DNA of 64,000 nt from Brachybacterium massiliense (GCF_900184245.1 NZ_FXXB01000008.1:434001-498000), one strand, 5' to 3'; shown: positions 45,791-55,120, numbered from the stretch's first letter. Notes: generated by a model from the sequence alone, not told the origin. Numbers and translations are program-made.

Positions 45791-46735
45791 ATGACCACCT
45801 CCTCGCTGCTCGCCGCCGACGCCGTCCTCGAGAAGGTCGCCACCGGCGCGACCTGGGCCGAGGGCCCGGTATGGCTGCCTCATCGGCGCGCCGTGCGCTT
45901 CAGCGACATCCCCGGCAACCGCATCCTCGAGTACTCCGAGGTCAGCGGCGAGCTGGAGGTCTTCGCCGAGGGCGTGGAGTTCACCAACGGGCGCACCCTC
46001 GATCTGGACGGGAACGTCGTGGAGTGCTCCCACGGCCGCCGAGCCGTCCAGCGCGACACCGCCGTCGGCCCCGGGGATGCGCACGATCCCACCACGCTCG
46101 TGGACAGCTTCGGGGGTCAGCGCCTGAACTCCCCCAATGACGTGGTGGTCGCCTCAGACGGCTCGATCTGGTTCACCGATCCCTCCTACGGGATCAAACG
46201 CCCCGAGGAGGGGCATGCCGGCGAGGAGGAGTACGGCGACCGCTGGGTGTTCCGCTTCGACGAGCGCGACGGCTCGCTGACGCCGGTCGTGATCGACGTC
46301 GAGGCGCCCAACGGGCTCGCCTTCTCCCCCGATGAGTCGCTGCTGTACGTCGCGGACTCCTCCCTCAGCCCGGCCGAGCGCGAGGCAGCTTCGAGCGCGC
46401 GTCCTCGCGGGCGCGCGATCCACGTCTACGACGTGATCGAGGGCCGCCATGCCAAGAACGGCCGCGTGCTCACCGAGGTCTCCCCCGGCCTGCCGGACGG
46501 GATCCGCGTGGATGTCGAAGGACGGATCTGGAGCTCGAGCCTGTCAGGGGTGCAGGTGTTCGCGCCATCCGGGGAGCGGCTGCTGGACCTGCCGGTCCCC
46601 GAGAAGGTGGGCAACCTGTGCTTCGGCGGCGAGGACGGTGCGATGCTCTACCTCGTCGCGACCACGAGCCTGTACCGGATCCGCACCACCACGCGCGATG
46701 CGAGCACGGCGGCCCGCGCGGCTCACAGCGGGTAG
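45791..46735 (+). CDS. SMP-30/gluconolactonase/LRE-like protein
   Basis: 314 residues, six-bladed propeller lactonase: EGPVWLPHRRAVRFSDIPGNRILEY (metal Glu), NGRTLDLDGNVVECSHGRRAV, LNSPNDVVVASDGSIWFTDPSYG (metal Asn), APNGLAFSPDESLLYVADSS (Asn/Asp) and DGIRVDVEGRIW. These enzymes hydrolyse sugar lactones with a divalent metal. The 3' end overlaps the convergent DoxX gene by 13 nt. Confidence 0.87.
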   Translation: MTTSSLLAADAVLEKVATGATWAEGPVWLPHRRAVRFSDIPGNRILEYSEVSGELEVFAEGVEFTNGRTLDLDGNVVECSHGRRAVQRDTAVGPGDAHDPTTLVDSFGGQRLNSPNDVVVASDGSIWFTDPSYGIKRPEEGHAGEEEYGDRWVFRFDERDGSLTPVVIDVEAPNGLAFSPDESLLYVADSSLSPAEREAASSARPRGRAIHVYDVIEGRHAKNGRVLTEVSPGLPDGIRVDVEGRIWSSSLSGVQVFAPSGERLLDLPVPEKVGNLCFGGEDGAMLYLVATTSLYRIRTTTRDASTAARAAHSG

Positions 46736-47097
46736 GGCCCGAACCGAGACCAGAACAGCACCACGGAGCAGATCGCCAGCACGATCGAGGGCAGCGCGGC
46801 CCGGAGGCCGTCGCCGCGCCGCACATGCACGAGCGCGGCGAAGACCATCGTGATCGCCAGGCCCGCTGCGGCCATCGGCACCAGGATCGTGGCGACTGAG
46901 GCGAGGGCGGGGATGAGCAGGCCCATCGCGCCCAGGATCTCGAGCGCGCCGATCCCGCGGATCATGTTCTGCGGGAAGTCCTCGACGTAGGGGGTCCGCT
47001 CGATCTGCTGCTCACGGGGGCTGACGAGCTTCACCCCGCCCGAGACCAGGAATATTGCGGCGAGGGCGAAGGCCAGGATCCACAGCAGGGTGTTCAT
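46723..47097 (-). CDS. DoxX-family membrane protein
   Basis: 124 residues with four hydrophobic helices. The DoxX signature comprises LVSGGVKLVSPREQ, RGIGALEILGAMGLLIP and the terminal LVHVRRGDGLR. Function in the family is poorly defined (membrane oxidoreductase complexes, thiol stress). AAGGAGG lies 8 nt before the ATG, one of the few perfect Shine-Dalgarno sequences in the window. Confidence 0.85.
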   Translation of the reverse strand: MNTLLWILAFALAAIFLVSGGVKLVSPREQQIERTPYVEDFPQNMIRGIGALEILGAMGLLIPALASVATILVPMAAAGLAITMVFAALVHVRRGDGLRAALPSIVLAICSVVLFWSRFGPYPL

Positions 47098-47151
47098 GAG
47101 GGCGCCTCCTTCGACGGGGTCAGCCAGTATCCCCCTCCGGGGTGCCGCCCG

Positions 47152-47991
47152 TCACCCCGCGTCGGTCGCGAAGTGCTGGACCACGGTGCGGGCCAGCGAG
47201 CCCATCCGCATCCTCTCGGCCAGCAGCACCGGCAGCCCTCGCCCCTCGAGCGGTGCCGAGGTGATGGGGCCGACGCAGGCCAGCAGCAGCTCTCCCGCCA
47301 GGGCGCGGGCGCGGATCCGGTCCAGCTGCCCGGCCTGCTCCGCCGCCTCGAGCCAGCCGGTCGCGCCGGGCGCGGAGGTGAACAGCACCCCGTCGGCCCC
47401 GCCGGTGCCGGCCAGCTCGACCGAGCGTCGCAGCTGCTCGGGACGGCGGCTGGGGCCCCAGCGGTAGACGGTCAGGCTCACCACGTCGGCGCCGTGCGCG
47501 CTCAGCAGCTCGTCGAGCCCGTCGGCCCCGGAGCCGTGGTGCTGGACCGCGACCCTGGCTCCTGCCAGCTCCTTCCCGCGCAGATGCTCCCCCACCTCGG
47601 CCGCGGTCTCGGAGGCCGCGACCCAGGTGGCCTCGAGCCCTGCCTGTCGCACCGCGCCCTGGGCCTTGGGCCCGCGTGCGAGGATCTCCGCCCCGGCGAG
47701 CGCGGCGCGCAGCGGGTCTCCCAGCCCGGCGGCGTCGGCCGCCTCCATCCAGCCGCGCAGCCCCACTGCGGTGAGGACCACGAGGATCTGCGGGGGCTGG
47801 GCGATCAGCGCGCGGGTGCGCTCGCGCAGCGACTGGTCATCGAGGTGCGGGAGGGTGGACATCGCCGGGGCGTGCACGGTGCTCGCGCCGTGGCGTGCCA
47901 GGGCCGCGGCGAGCTCCTCGGCCTTGCGGTCCACGGCGAGGATCAGGGTGCGGCCGTCGAGGGCGTCGGAGAGTCGGGGCGCATCCGGCAT
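47152..47991 (-). CDS. Uroporphyrinogen-III synthase-type (HEM4) protein
   Basis: 279 residues from ATG 47991 (GAGGGA at 8 nt; 4 nt after the NYN stop). The two-lobed HEM4 fold: LILAVDRKAEELAAALARHGAS, VVLTAVGLRGWM, ILARGPKAQGAVRQAG, VAVQHHGSGADGLDELL and FTSAPGATGWLEAA. Many actinobacterial relatives carry a C-terminal winged helix; this one lacks it. It would cyclise hydroxymethylbilane in haem/sirohaem synthesis, but no other haem genes are near, so a paralogous role is possible. Confidence 0.78.
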   Translation of the reverse strand: MPDAPRLSDALDGRTLILAVDRKAEELAAALARHGASTVHAPAMSTLPHLDDQSLRERTRALIAQPPQILVVLTAVGLRGWMEAADAAGLGDPLRAALAGAEILARGPKAQGAVRQAGLEATWVAASETAAEVGEHLRGKELAGARVAVQHHGSGADGLDELLSAHGADVVSLTVYRWGPSRRPEQLRRSVELAGTGGADGVLFTSAPGATGWLEAAEQAGQLDRIRARALAGELLLACVGPITSAPLEGRGLPVLLAERMRMGSLARTVVQHFATDAG

Positions 47992-47995
47992 CTGC

Positions 47996-48976
47996 TCAGT
48001 CCCTCGCGCGGACCAGTCGTTCGTGTCCGCTCTCGGAGAGCTCGGCGATCTCGGCGTTGCCCTTGAGGAAGTCATTGAAGGACTTGAAGCCGATCGCCTT
48101 CTCGCTGAAGGAGGAGTCCATGCGGCGCATGTGGGACTTCACCGCGGAGGCGTGCAGCCAGTCGCTGTCGCCGCGGTCGCCCAGCTGGAGGGCACGCTGC
48201 AGCAGCCGGGTCGCCGCCTCGCGAGGGTCCTCGCCGGTCTCCTCGTCGTCGGCGTCCTCCGCGGCCTCGGCCGCCTCCTCCGCGGCGCGGTCGGCCGCGC
48301 GCGCCTTCGCCTCGGCGTCCGAGGAGCGCCGGGACCGGGTGCGGCCGCCGCTCCCGCTGTCCCCGGGGCCGCTCGAGAGCCGGCGCGAGCGGCTCCGCTG
48401 CGGGGCGGGCTTCTCCACGCCGGGCAGGTTCTCGTAGGACTCGAACTCGTCGCAGGCGGCGGCGAGGGATTTCGCGGTCGAGCCCGCCACGCCCATGGCG
48501 ATCACGTAGCGGCCCAGCCGGCGGCAGCGCTGGGCGAGGGGGACGTAGTCGGAGTCGCCGGCGACGATCACCACGTGGGTGAGGTCCGGCATCAGGTAGA
48601 GGTCCTCGACGGTGTCGACGGCCAGGCGGATGTCGGCGCCGTTCTTCGCGTAGGCCGCGGCGGGGAACAGCTGGACGAGGTCCACGGCGCGGGCCACCAG
48701 CTGGCTGCGGTAGATCGCGTTGACGGGCGAGGACCAGTCCGCGTAGGCGCGGGTGAGCATGAGGGAGCCGAACGACGCCGCATAGTCGATGACGGCGCCG
48801 ACGTCCACGGTGGCCTTGGCCAGGCGCTCGGCGATCTCGGGCTCGGTGGGGTCCTCGATGATGCGCTGGCGGTCGCGGCTGTAGGCCTGGCGTCCGTGGA
48901 CCCTGTCGTACCAGGACATGACGATGTTGTCGAAGTCGAGATAGACGGCGACGCGGGGATCTTGAAGGTCTGGCAT
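47996..48976 (-). CDS. NYN-domain RNase-like protein with C-terminal OST-HTH/LOTUS-like domain
   Basis: 326 residues. The PIN-like NYN domain has VYLDFDNIV (Asp14, Asp16, Asn17), KNGADIRLAVD and GDSDYVPLAQRCRRLG, all acidic metal ligands present. A disordered linker (about 190-255, Arg/Ser-rich then Ala/Glu-rich) connects to a C-terminal winged domain (SAVKSHMRRMDSSFSEKAIGFKSFNDFLKG), the usual NYN-LOTUS pairing. Probably an RNA-processing nuclease. Followed after 4 nt by the HEM4 gene. Confidence 0.85.
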   Translation of the reverse strand: MPDLQDPRVAVYLDFDNIVMSWYDRVHGRQAYSRDRQRIIEDPTEPEIAERLAKATVDVGAVIDYAASFGSLMLTRAYADWSSPVNAIYRSQLVARAVDLVQLFPAAAYAKNGADIRLAVDTVEDLYLMPDLTHVVIVAGDSDYVPLAQRCRRLGRYVIAMGVAGSTAKSLAAACDEFESYENLPGVEKPAPQRSRSRRLSSGPGDSGSGGRTRSRRSSDAEAKARAADRAAEEAAEAAEDADDEETGEDPREAATRLLQRALQLGDRGDSDWLHASAVKSHMRRMDSSFSEKAIGFKSFNDFLKGNAEIAELSESGHERLVRARD

Positions 48977-49044
48977 GGCACCAGTGTGCCTGGTCGGCGC
49001 GGTGCTGTGCGGCAGGACCGACCGCGGACGCCCCGGGGCCCGGC

Positions 49045-49398
49045 TCAGCCCTCGCTCTGCGGGCTTCGGATCTGCAGCCCTCCACGGCGCCGACGGTGCA
49101 CGGTGAGGTACTCCAGCCCCTCCTCACCGGCTCGGAATCCGCGCCGGGTGCGGCGGGGCAGCAGGGCGAGGTCGCCGACGCGCAGCGGCTGCTCCCCCGC
49201 CTCGGTGCGCAGCGTGCCGCTGCCGCGCACCACGTGGATCAGGGTGTCCACCTCGGCGCCGAGGTGCTCGGGGATGCTCTCCCCCGCGGGGAGGCGGATC
49301 AGGTTGGAGTCCAGTTCGCGGTCGGGCTCGGCGATGGACCAGACGGCGCCGCGGGCGGGCTCGTCGGGCTGCGCGGTGGTGTTGGTGAGCAGCGGCAT
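49045..49398 (-). CDS. Cupin-domain protein
   Basis: 117 residues, one cupin barrel: AGESIPEHLGAEVDTLIHVVRGSGTLRTEAGEQPLRVGDLALLPRRTRRG. The first motif has His45 and Glu49-like positions but the second His is replaced by Arg, so metal binding may be weak. Function unknown. Leaderless: TAGGTT lies 6 nt before the ATG. Confidence 0.75.
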   Translation of the reverse strand: MPLLTNTTAQPDEPARGAVWSIAEPDRELDSNLIRLPAGESIPEHLGAEVDTLIHVVRGSGTLRTEAGEQPLRVGDLALLPRRTRRGFRAGEEGLEYLTVHRRRRGGLQIRSPQSEG

Positions 49399-49404
49399 GT
49401 GCTG

Positions 49405-49410
49405 AACCTA
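49405..49410 (-). promoter_or_regulatory. -10 box TAGGTT, leaderless
   Basis: Minus-strand hexamer 6 nt from the cupin ATG. Confidence 0.45.
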
Positions 49411-49423
49411 TCCCGGGAGCGGC

Positions 49424-50332
49424 TCAGCGCTCGGCGGGGGCGGGGGAGCTCGCAGCCGCGACCAGCTCGGCGGAAGGTCCGCTGAGCCGGCGCGGTCCGC
49501 GCCAGACGGCGGTGAGGGGGCGGCGCAGGCGCTGCCCGGCCACGGGGACGCGGTGCAGCTGGCCGGCGTCGAGCGGGGCGCGCACCGCGAGCATGCTGAG
49601 CACGGCCGGTCCGGCGCCCGAGGCGACGGCGATGCGCACGGCGGCGTTGCTGCCGAGCTCCTGCACGGGCGGGGTGGCGGAGGCGGCGGGCACCAGCTCC
49701 TCGAAGGCGTCGCGGGTGCCGGAGCCGCCCTCGCGCACCACGAGCGGAGTCGCGGCGAGCTCGGCGATGTCCAGCGGCTCGGTGCGGTGGGCCCAGGGGT
49801 GCTGCGGGGAGACGACCACCACCAGCTCGTCCTCGCGCAGGGTCATGGAGTGCACGGCGCGGGGGACGTGCGGCGTCTCGACGAAACCGAGCTGGAGGTG
49901 CCCGTCGTGCAGGCCGGCGAGCACCTGGGTGGAGTTGAGCACCTCGAGGTCCACTCGGGTGCGGGCGCTGGTGCGGCGCAGCTCGGTGAGCCAGGCGGGC
50001 ATCAGATGCTCGGCGATGGTCATGCTCACCCCGACCCTCAGCTCGCGGGCGTCCTCGTCGCGGCTGTGCCGCAGCCAGGCGGTGAACTCCTCGGCGGCCT
50101 CGAGCAGCTCGCGCGCGTGGGCGGCGTAGAGCAGGCCGGCGGAGGTGGGGCGCGAGCCGCGGGGGTCGCGGTCCAGCAGCGCGGTGCCGGCCTGGGCCTC
50201 GAGCTGAGCGATCATCCGGCTCGCGTTGGGCTGGTGCATCCCCAGCCGACGGGCGCCCGCGCCGAGGCCGCCCTCGTCCACCACCGCGACGAACAGGGCC
50301 AGGGCGTGGAGGTTCGGGAGCGCATCAGGCAT
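49424..50332 (-). CDS. LysR-family transcriptional regulator
   Basis: 302 residues. N-terminal winged HTH (LHALALFVAVVDEGGLGAGARRLGMHQPNASRMIAQLEAQAG) and a two-lobed effector domain (ELRVGVSMTIAEHLMPAWL onwards). Transcribed divergently from the YeiH-type exporter, so it most likely controls that gene, as in the CysB/YeiE pattern. Start ATG 50332 is leaderless (TATGAT 6 nt upstream). Confidence 0.9.
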   Translation of the reverse strand: MPDALPNLHALALFVAVVDEGGLGAGARRLGMHQPNASRMIAQLEAQAGTALLDRDPRGSRPTSAGLLYAAHARELLEAAEEFTAWLRHSRDEDARELRVGVSMTIAEHLMPAWLTELRRTSARTRVDLEVLNSTQVLAGLHDGHLQLGFVETPHVPRAVHSMTLREDELVVVVSPQHPWAHRTEPLDIAELAATPLVVREGGSGTRDAFEELVPAASATPPVQELGSNAAVRIAVASGAGPAVLSMLAVRAPLDAGQLHRVPVAGQRLRRPLTAVWRGPRRLSGPSAELVAAASSPAPAER

Positions 50333-50346
50333 ATCAGAATCATATG
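50330..50346. promoter_or_regulatory. Dyad CATAT-N7-ATATG in the lysR/yeiH divergent region
   Basis: The 5-bp arms flank the lysR -10 box (TATGAT, minus 50344-50339) and include the lysR start codon. It has the size and T-N11-A look of a LysR site, so autorepression is plausible. Confidence 0.4.
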
Positions 50347-50403
50347 CCGTGGTCGCGAAGTGCTCTCTACCGGGCCGCGCGCACGGGTGGGACGGTACAG
50401 CTC

Positions 50404-51435
50404 ATGCCCGCCTCCGCAGCTCCCGCGCCTCCCGCTCGTTCTGCTCCTCCGGCCGTCCGCCTCTCCCTGTGGCCGGGCCTGCTGGCATCCCTGGCGGTCG
50501 CGGTGGCTTCGATGGCGGCCGCGCAGCTGCTGCCGGGGCTCAGCGCGCTGGTGATCGCGATCGTGGCGGGGGTGCTGGTCGCGAACCTCACGTCCCTGCC
50601 GGCGGCTCTGGCGCCGGGCCTGCAGCTCTCCTCGAAGAAGCTGCTGCGGGCCGGGATCGTGCTGCTGGGCCTGCAGGTGGCGCTCGGGGAGCTGCTCGGC
50701 CTGGGCGCTCCGATGCTGCTGGTGGTCGCGGGTGTGGTCGTGATCGGGATCCTCGGCACGGTGGCGCTCGGGCGGGCCCTCGGCGTGGAGAAGGGGCTGA
50801 CGATCCTGGTGGCCTGCGGCTTCTCGATCTGCGGTGCGGCGGCCGTCGCCGCGGCGGCCGGGGTGATCGATCCCGAGGAGGAGCATGAGGAGCGCACGGT
50901 CACCGCGATCGCGCTGGTGGTGCTGTGCGGGACGCTGATGATCGCCGCGGTGCCGGCGCTCGCGGCGCTGCTCGCCCTGCCGGCCGAGACGGCTGGGCTC
51001 TGGGCCGGTGCGTCGATCCATGAGGTCGCGCAGGTGGTCGCCGCGGGCGGGGCGCTCGGCGGGAGCGCGCTGACGCTCGCGGTGATCGTGAAGCTCGCCC
51101 GGGTGCTGATGCTCGCTCCGGTGATGGCGGTGCTCAGCCTCCAGCAGCGACGCGAGGGCGCGGCCGAGGGGAAGCGACCGCCGCTGATGCCGCTGTTCGT
51201 GCTCGGGTTTCTCGCGATGGTGGTGCTGCGCACGCTCGTGCCGCTCCCGGGCCCGATGCTGGAGACCGCCTCGCTGCTGCAGACGGCGCTGCTCGCCGCG
51301 GCGATGTTCGCCCTCGGCACGGGGGTGAGGGTGCGTCGCCTGCTGCAGGTGGGGGCGCGCCCCGTCGCGCTCGCGGCGGCCTCGACGCTGCTGGTCGCCT
51401 CGGTGGCCCTGGCCGGGGTCCTGCTCGCCTCCTGA
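50404..51435 (+). CDS. YeiH/UPF0324-type putative sulfate exporter
   Basis: 343 residues from ATG 50404 (an in-frame ATG at 50344 would lie inside the regulator's dyad). About 10 membrane helices; signatures LSSKKLLRAGIVLLGLQVALGE, FSICGAAAVAAAAGVI and the Gly/Ser-rich ASIHEVAQVVAAG are conserved in the YeiH family, linked to sulfite/sulfate or taurine-derived sulfur export. It pairs with the divergent LysR gene. Confidence 0.85.
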   Translation: MPASAAPAPPARSAPPAVRLSLWPGLLASLAVAVASMAAAQLLPGLSALVIAIVAGVLVANLTSLPAALAPGLQLSSKKLLRAGIVLLGLQVALGELLGLGAPMLLVVAGVVVIGILGTVALGRALGVEKGLTILVACGFSICGAAAVAAAAGVIDPEEEHEERTVTAIALVVLCGTLMIAAVPALAALLALPAETAGLWAGASIHEVAQVVAAGGALGGSALTLAVIVKLARVLMLAPVMAVLSLQQRREGAAEGKRPPLMPLFVLGFLAMVVLRTLVPLPGPMLETASLLQTALLAAAMFALGTGVRVRRLLQVGARPVALAAASTLLVASVALAGVLLAS

Positions 51436-51484
51436 CACACCCCCACTCCCCCGGAAAGGCCCGAAAGTCCCGCAGCTGCGGCCC

Positions 51485-51490
51485 TATGAT
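51485..51490 (+). promoter_or_regulatory. -10 box TATGAT of the molybdate operon, leaderless
   Basis: Seven nt before ATG 51498; the in-frame ATG at 51486 lies inside the box and can be excluded. Confidence 0.6.
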
Positions 51491-51497
51491 GGCTTCC

Positions 51498-51920
51498 ATG
51501 ACGCAACTGCGAGTACGCGAGGCCGCGGTGTTCCTCGGAGTCAGCGAGGACACCGTCCGGCGCTGGATCGAGAAGGGGACGCTCAGCGCGGGCACCGACG
51601 CCGCCGGGCGCAAGGTGCTCGAGGGCACGGAGGTGGCCCGGCACGCCCGGGAGATCGCGGCGGCACCGGAGCTGCACGGCTCCACGGCCTCCTCCGCCCG
51701 CAACCGTTTCGTCGGCCTGGTGACCGATGTCGTGATGGACACCGTGATGGCCCAGGTGGAGCTGCAATGCGGTCCTTTCCGCGTGGTGTCCCTGATGAGC
51801 AGCGAGGCCGCGCGCGAGCTCGGGCTCGAGCCCGGCAAGATCGCCAGCGCCGTGGTCAAGGCCACCCAGGTCGTCATCGAGGCCGAGCCCGATGATCCCG
51901 CCCAGGGAGCATTGCGATGA
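51498..51920 (+). CDS. MerR-like HTH + TOBE molybdate-responsive protein
   Basis: 140 residues. An N-terminal excisionase/MerR-type HTH (LRVREAAVFLGVSEDTVRRWIEKG) is followed from about residue 70 by a mono TOBE/Mop domain (ARNRFVGLVTDVVMDTVMAQVELQCGPFRVVSLMSSEAARELGLEPGKIASAVVKATQVVIE) that binds molybdate or tungstate. Common first gene of actinobacterial mod operons, where it senses molybdate. It overlaps modA by 4 nt. Confidence 0.88.
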   Translation: MTQLRVREAAVFLGVSEDTVRRWIEKGTLSAGTDAAGRKVLEGTEVARHAREIAAAPELHGSTASSARNRFVGLVTDVVMDTVMAQVELQCGPFRVVSLMSSEAARELGLEPGKIASAVVKATQVVIEAEPDDPAQGALR

Positions 51921-52699
51921 AGCCCCGCTCCCGCCTCGCCGCCGCAGCGGCCGGCCTTGTCCTGCTCGCGGCCGGCTGCGGCGGCGCGGGTGACACCGCC
52001 GCCGGCGGCGAGGCGTCCGCCGAGGACACGACGCTGCTGGTCTTCGCCGCCGCCTCCCTGCAGGAGCCCTTCGAGGACCTCGCCGAACAGTTCGAGGCGC
52101 AGAACGAGGGCGTGGACGTGCAGCTGAACTTCGCCGGCTCCTCGACCCTCGTCGAGCAGATCCAGCAGGGCGCCCCGGCGGACGTCTTCGCCTCGGCGAA
52201 CACCTCGAACATGGGCAAGCTCGTCGAGGCCGATCTCCACGGCGCCGAGCCGGTGGACTTCACCTCCAACACGCTGATGATCGCGGTCCCGGCCGGCAAC
52301 CCCGCCGAGGTCACGAACCTCGCCTCGCTCACCGAGGAGGAGCTGAACCTGGTCGTCTGCGCGCCCGAGGTCCCCTGCGGTGCGGCCACCGAGACCGTCG
52401 AGGAGGCCGCTGGGCTCACCTTCTCCCCCGTCAGCGAGGAGCAGTCGGTCACCGATGTGCTGAACAAGGTCACCAGCGGCGAGGCCGATGCCGGCCTGGT
52501 CTACGTCACCGATGTGAAGAAGGCGGGGGATGCGGCCTGGGGCATCGACTTCCCCGAGTCCGACGCCGCCGTGAACATCTACCCGATCACCACCGTGAAG
52601 GGCACCGAGAACGCGGAGCTCGGCCAGGAGTTCGTGGATCTGGTGCGGAGAGAGGACGGCCAGGAGCTGCTGGCCGGATACGGGTTCGCCGGGGTATGA
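51917..52699 (+). CDS. modA: Molybdate ABC transporter substrate-binding lipoprotein
   Basis: 260 residues. Lipobox LLAAGC with Cys21. Mature part: [46 protein letters not shown] and [12 protein letters not shown], the oxyanion-binding serines of ModA. Captures molybdate outside the membrane. Overlaps neighbours on both sides by 4 nt (ATGA), implying coupled translation. Confidence 0.93.
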   Translation: MKPRSRLAAAAAGLVLLAAGCGGAGDTAAGGEASAEDTTLLVFAAASLQEPFEDLAEQFEAQNEGVDVQLNFAGSSTLVEQIQQGAPADVFASANTSNMGKLVEADLHGAEPVDFTSNTLMIAVPAGNPAEVTNLASLTEEELNLVVCAPEVPCGAATETVEEAAGLTFSPVSEEQSVTDVLNKVTSGEADAGLVYVTDVKKAGDAAWGIDFPESDAAVNIYPITTVKGTENAELGQEFVDLVRREDGQELLAGYGFAGV

Positions 52700-53466
52700 G
52701 ATCCCTCCCCCGCTGGATGCTGCTGCCGGCGCTGCTCGGTGGGCTGTTCGTGCTGCTGCCGCTGATCTCGATGGGGCTGCGGGTCCAGTGGGGGAGCTTC
52801 GGCGCCCTGGTCACCAGCGAGTCCTCGCTGCAGGCGCTGCGCCTGAGCCTCCAGACCTCCTCCACCAGCGCGCTGGTGTGCGTGGTGCTCGGCGTGCCGA
52901 TGTCGCTGGTGCTGGCCCGCTCCTCCTTCCGCGGGCTCTCCCTGCTGCGCTCGCTGGTGCTGATCCCGTTGGTGCTGCCGCCCGTCGTGGGCGGCATCGC
53001 GCTGCTGTACACCTTCGGCCGGCAGGGCCTGCTGGGTCAGCATTTCGAGCTGCTGGGGCTGCAGGTCGCGTTCTCCACCACGGCGGTGGTGCTCGCCCAG
53101 ACCTTCGTGGCCCTGCCCTTCCTGGTGATCAGCCTCGAGGGCGCACTGCGCACCGCGGGCACTCGCTACGAGGCGGCCGCCGCCTCGCTCGGCGCCCGGC
53201 CCACTCGGGTGATGTTGCAGGTGACGCTGCCGCTGATGATGCCGGCACTGCTGTCCGGGACCGTGCTCTCCTTCGCGCGGGCGCTCGGCGAGTTCGGCGC
53301 CACGATCACCTTCGCCGGTTCGCTGCAGGGCACCACGCGCACTCTGCCGCTGGAGATCTACCTGCAGCGCGAGAGCGATCCGGAGGCCGCGGTCGCGCTG
53401 TCCTTCGTGCTGATGATCGTCGCGGTGCTGATCATCGCCGTGGCCCGCCGGCGGGTGGTCGCATGA
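52696..53466 (+). CDS. modB: Molybdate ABC transporter permease
   Basis: 256 residues with 5-6 membrane helices and the EAA coupling loop ([31 protein letters not shown]). [39 protein letters not shown] is typical of ModB. Overlaps modA and modC by 4 nt each. Confidence 0.93.
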   Translation: MRSLPRWMLLPALLGGLFVLLPLISMGLRVQWGSFGALVTSESSLQALRLSLQTSSTSALVCVVLGVPMSLVLARSSFRGLSLLRSLVLIPLVLPPVVGGIALLYTFGRQGLLGQHFELLGLQVAFSTTAVVLAQTFVALPFLVISLEGALRTAGTRYEAAAASLGARPTRVMLQVTLPLMMPALLSGTVLSFARALGEFGATITFAGSLQGTTRTLPLEIYLQRESDPEAAVALSFVLMIVAVLIIAVARRRVVA

Positions 53467-54473
53467 GCCTGTCGCTGTGCGCCTCGGTCCCCGAGCGCGG
53501 GGTCGAGCTCGAGCTCGAGGTGGCCGACGGGGAGACCCTCGCGCTGATCGGCCCCAACGGCGCCGGGAAGTCCACGGCGCTGTCGTTGATCGCGGGGGCG
53601 CTGCGCCCCGCCACGGGACAGGTCGTCCTCGACGGGCAGGTGCTGACCGGTCAGGGGCGCTGGGTGCCGCCGCATCAGCGGCAGGTCACCACGCTCTCGC
53701 AGGACCCGGTGCTGTTCCCGCACCTCACGGCCCGCGGGAACATCCGCTTCGGACTGCGCGCACAGGGACAGTCGCGGCAGCGAGCGCACCGCGAGGCGGG
53801 GCGCTGGCTCGCCGAGCTCGGCATCAGCGAGCTCGCCGACCGCCGGCCCGCGGCGCTCTCCGGCGGGCAGGCTCAGCGGGTCGCGATCGCCCGGGCCCTG
53901 GCCGCCGATCCCCGGCTGCTGCTCCTGGACGAGCCGATGGCGGCTCTCGACATCGACGTCGCCCCTGCTCTACGGGAGCAGCTGAGGGGCTTCCTCGCCC
54001 CGCGCACCGCCCTGATCGTCACCCATGACGTGCTCGATGCGCTCAGCCTCGCCGACCGGATCGTGGTGCTCGAGGCCGGGAGAGTGGCGGAGCAGGGGCT
54101 CACGAGGGAGCTGCTCACCCGGCCCCGCACCGCGTTCACGGCCCGCTTCGCCGGGCTGAACCTCGTCACCGGACGCTGGGCCGGCGGCGCCGTGGTCCTC
54201 GAGGACGGGACCCGCCTCCGGGCCGCCGGCGACTTCCGTGCCGGGTCCTGGGTGCATGCCGCCTTCCGTCCCTCGGCGGTGCGCCTCACGGCGAACGACG
54301 GGATCCCCCGCACTGTGACCGGGCTGCTGCCCCGCGGCGACCTGATCCGGGTGCGCACGCGCGGCGTCGCCGCGGATCTTCCGCCCCAGGAGATCGCCGA
54401 GCACCGTCTCGAGCCGGGGTCCGCGGTGCGCCTGGAGATCCCGGCCGAGGCCGTGACAGCCTACGAGGCATGA
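53463..54473 (+). CDS. modC: Molybdate ABC transporter ATPase
   Basis: 336 residues from ATG 53463, which overlaps the modB stop. Walker [11 protein letters not shown]-loop [18 protein letters not shown], signature [15 protein letters not shown], Walker [13 protein letters not shown], switch His in [12 protein letters not shown]-terminal TOBE-like domain (from about 235) allows feedback by molybdate. Confidence 0.92.
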   Translation: MSLSLCASVPERGVELELEVADGETLALIGPNGAGKSTALSLIAGALRPATGQVVLDGQVLTGQGRWVPPHQRQVTTLSQDPVLFPHLTARGNIRFGLRAQGQSRQRAHREAGRWLAELGISELADRRPAALSGGQAQRVAIARALAADPRLLLLDEPMAALDIDVAPALREQLRGFLAPRTALIVTHDVLDALSLADRIVVLEAGRVAEQGLTRELLTRPRTAFTARFAGLNLVTGRWAGGAVVLEDGTRLRAAGDFRAGSWVHAAFRPSAVRLTANDGIPRTVTGLLPRGDLIRVRTRGVAADLPPQEIAEHRLEPGSAVRLEIPAEAVTAYEA

Positions 54474-55120
54474 TCGATCTGCGCGCCCTGCATCGGGAGC
54501 TGCGGGCACTGCACGGCCCGCAGGGCTGGTGGTGGCCCGGCGAGGAGCCCTTCGAGATCGCCGTGGGCGCGGTGCTGGTCCAGCGCAGCCGCTGGGAGCA
54601 GGCCGCCGCGGCGATCACGGCGCTGCGCGGAGCGGGCCTGCTGGAGGCGGAGGCGCTCGCGGGGGCCGACGAGGAGGACGTGCGCGCCCTGGTGCGGCCG
54701 GCCGGCTTCTCGCGCACCAAGCCGCGTCGCGTGCAGGCGCTCGCCCGCTGGTGGGACGAGCACGCCGACGCGGCGCACGAGCTCTCGGACGCCGCGCTGC
54801 GCACCGAGCTGCTCGGCGTCGAGGGCGTGGGCGAGGAGACCGCGGATGCGATCTCGCTGTACTGCTTCTGCCGTCCCGCCTTCCTGTGCGATGAGTACGC
54901 CAGGCGTGTGCTGCGCGCACGGGGCGCGATGGTCCCGGGCTCCTATCGCGCCTTCCGCCGCGCCCTCGAGGGAGTGCTGGCCGAGGCGGAGTTCGAGGTC
55001 GCCGAGCTCGCCGAGCTGCACGGCCTGATCGTCGAGGAGGGCAAGACGCTCAGGTCGTCGAGCGCACCGCCAACTGTGGAGCCAGCACGATCTGCTGCTC
55101 CACCTCGCGCCCGGCGATGA
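54470..55120 (+). CDS. HhH-GPD DNA glycosylase, MagIII-like (endonuclease III relative without the catalytic Lys)
   Basis: 216 residues. FEIAVGAVLVQRSRWEQAAAAITAL and the helix-hairpin-helix LLGVEGVGEETADAISLYCF with the conserved Asp in CDEYARRVL define the EndoIII superfamily. The Lys that follows GVG in bifunctional EndoIII is Glu here, and no C-terminal FeS cysteines exist. This matches MagIII-type monofunctional 3-methyladenine glycosylases. It overlaps modC by 4 nt although it has no obvious role in molybdate uptake. Its last 71 nt overlap the convergent lacI-type gene, giving a low-complexity basic tail. Confidence 0.78.
   Translation: MIDLRALHRELRALHGPQGWWWPGEEPFEIAVGAVLVQRSRWEQAAAAITALRGAGLLEAEALAGADEEDVRALVRPAGFSRTKPRRVQALARWWDEHADAAHELSDAALRTELLGVEGVGEETADAISLYCFCRPAFLCDEYARRVLRARGAMVPGSYRAFRRALEGVLAEAEFEVAELAELHGLIVEEGKTLRSSSAPPTVEPARSAAPPRARR

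Noticed and set aside
52788..54473. A 561-codon frame covering modB and modC
   Set aside because: The upstream part is an off-frame reading of modB; modC starts at the ATG overlapping the modB stop.
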